Assembly (NCBI RefSeq): GCF_009939195.1
Contig: NZ_JAACKC010000001.1
Location: 1-64,000, forward strand
Reading direction: 5' to 3'
DNA: 64,000 bases
DNA from: Acinetobacter kanungonis
GTDB taxonomy: Bacteria; Pseudomonadota; Gammaproteobacteria; Pseudomonadales; Moraxellaceae
This document shows positions 63,159-64,000 of the stretch, piece by piece; the first letter of the stretch is position 1, and every line of letters begins with the position of its first letter. The position numbers and the translations under genes were made by a program. A model generated the notes under the pieces. That model did no database searches. It worked only from the letters and a program-made list of their open reading frames with translations, and was not told the DNA's origin.

Positions 63159-63872
63159 ATGAATAGTATAGTGAAGAAAGAAACGGAAGGCGTTAAGAGA
63201 AGGCATAATGGTAAATATGTCTATGATCAATTACGTGAAGAAATCTTAACTTTACAACTTAAACCGAATTCACAGCTAGATGAAATATCTCTAGCTGAAA
63301 GGTTTGATGTGTCTCGTTCACCTGTCAGAGATGCTTTAGCTCGTTTAGTGGCTGAAGGTTTGGCAATGACCTTACCGAATCGAACCACGATTGTACGACC
63401 ATTTAATTTGCAAGATTTTTCTCAATACATTAGTGCATTAGACTTATTGCAGAGAGCAGTAACTCGTCTTGCTGCTGCCAATTGTACATTAGCTGATATC
63501 AGGAAAATCAAAGAGTTTGATATCTCTTACGTTCAAGCAGCAAAAGAAGGTGATTACAAACTTATGCTGGAACAAAATAAGCTGTTGCATCTTGAAATTG
63601 CCCGTGCAGGACGTAATCCTTATTTAGTTGAATACTATGAACGGTTACTAGAAGAGGGGCAGCGGTTATTTTATTTACATTTCGATTATTTAGCTAAATC
63701 AACAAATTTTGAAAATTTAGAGAGTGATCATTTCGAGCTTATAAAAGCAATTTCTAATAAAGATATGGACCGAGCTGAACAAGAAGCCCATATTCATACA
63801 ATATTATTTAGAGATCGTTTTATGGATCATATGAGAGAAAATTTAGTACAAGACATAAGCGTATCAATTTAA
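63159..63872 (+). CDS. GntR/FCD-family transcriptional regulator, probable local repressor
   Basis: A 237-residue FadR-subfamily regulator. The N-terminal winged helix (YVYDQLREEILTLQLKPNSQ, LDEISLAERFDVSRSPVRDALARL) is followed by an all-helical FCD ligand domain. It is the last gene of the hydroxyproline-type operon, so it is probably autoregulated. Its likely targets are the TGTATGCAAT-bearing sites at 58239, 57903 and 53093; FadR-type proteins typically bind short TNGTNNNACNA-like dyads over promoters. The inducer may be hydroxyproline or a pathway intermediate. Confidence 0.88.
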   Translation: MNSIVKKETEGVKRRHNGKYVYDQLREEILTLQLKPNSQLDEISLAERFDVSRSPVRDALARLVAEGLAMTLPNRTTIVRPFNLQDFSQYISALDLLQRAVTRLAAANCTLADIRKIKEFDISYVQAAKEGDYKLMLEQNKLLHLEIARAGRNPYLVEYYERLLEEGQRLFYLHFDYLAKSTNFENLESDHFELIKAISNKDMDRAEQEAHIHTILFRDRFMDHMRENLVQDISVSI

Positions 63873-63905
63873 TAACAATAATAAATCATACAGTTTTCAA
63901 TTATA

Positions 63906-63944
63906 CCAGTTCAGACTTAACTATCGGTCTGAGCTGGTTTTTTT
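63906..63944. terminator. Terminator after the GntR gene
   Basis: CCAGTTCAGAC and GTCTGAGCTGG form an 11-bp stem with one G-T pair, followed by seven T residues. It ends the operon begun at 58360. Confidence 0.88.
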
Positions 63945-64000
63945 ATTTAAAAAACAATTAATTATATTGCAATAAAATGGTCATTTTTTTGTCATTTTTT

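Overview
The window looks like a chromosomal segment of an Acinetobacter species. The AT-rich DNA, the UmuD-like repressor with an extended N-terminus next to umuC, the malic enzyme, the IS903-group insertion sequence with GGCTTTGTTGCACAAA ends and the amino-acid catabolic gene set all fit that genus. The species cannot be fixed from the sequence alone. No rRNA, tRNA or CRISPR array was recognised.

Layout. (1) 1-2.5 kb is core metabolism: the end of a tartrate dehydratase beta subunit (ttdB) and NAD-malic enzyme (maeA). (2) 2.5-11.4 kb is a worn accessory pocket. It holds a decayed IS903-like copy, an antitoxin remnant, a lone 1.7 k-residue DUF4011/SF1-helicase/nuclease-like protein (candidate anti-phage protein), an IS66 transposase scrap, an intact higBA toxin-antitoxin pair and a dead hicAB pair. 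(3) 11.4-14.4 kb is an SOS block: a SRAP (YedK/HMCES) protein, a UmuD-like protein, UmuC and a small third gene. (4) 14.8-32.5 kb is catabolic: a porin, glutamate dehydrogenase, an EamA exporter killed by one stop codon, and a nearly complete route for D-lysine/L-pipecolate/2-aminoadipate to 2-oxoglutarate (AmaA, AmaB, class III aminotransferase, HglS, YdiJ-type D-2-hydroxyglutarate dehydrogenase), with a LysR regulator and an amino-acid permease. A second, divergent HglS paralogue lacking metal ligands sits directly before YdiJ. (5) 33.3-39.2 kb is an integrase-associated accessory stretch with a decayed hicB, small genes, hipBA and one intact IS903-group element that cuts a SulP transporter gene. 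(6) 40.6-45.6 kb is arsenic-related: arsR-arsC-acr3 flanked by imperfect direct repeats, a thioredoxin/ArsP-type permease pair behind a dead arsR, then a second higB/higA-type pair. (7) 45.7-63.9 kb is a second catabolic region. It has an omega-amino-acid:pyruvate aminotransferase, several SDR dehydrogenases, an MFS transporter, AraC and LysR regulators, a class III aminotransferase plus methylmalonate/malonate-semialdehyde dehydrogenase, and a hydroxyproline-type operon (DapA-like deaminase, D-amino-acid dehydrogenase, aldehyde dehydrogenase, proline-racemase family protein, GntR regulator).

The most interesting unexplained structure is regulatory. Two 20-bp sites, 19/20 identical, lie symmetrically 5 bp downstream of the -10 elements of the divergent promoters at 57.9 and 58.2 kb. 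Their half-site TGTATGCAAT recurs in a perfect 52-bp palindrome over the promoter of an SDR pair at 53.1 kb. I infer one GntR-family regulon (probably the regulator at 63.2 kb) covering the hydroxyproline operon, the aminotransferase/mmsA operon and the SDR pair. Decay is widespread elsewhere: at least eight pseudogenes and three IS remnants lie among intact catabolic operons.
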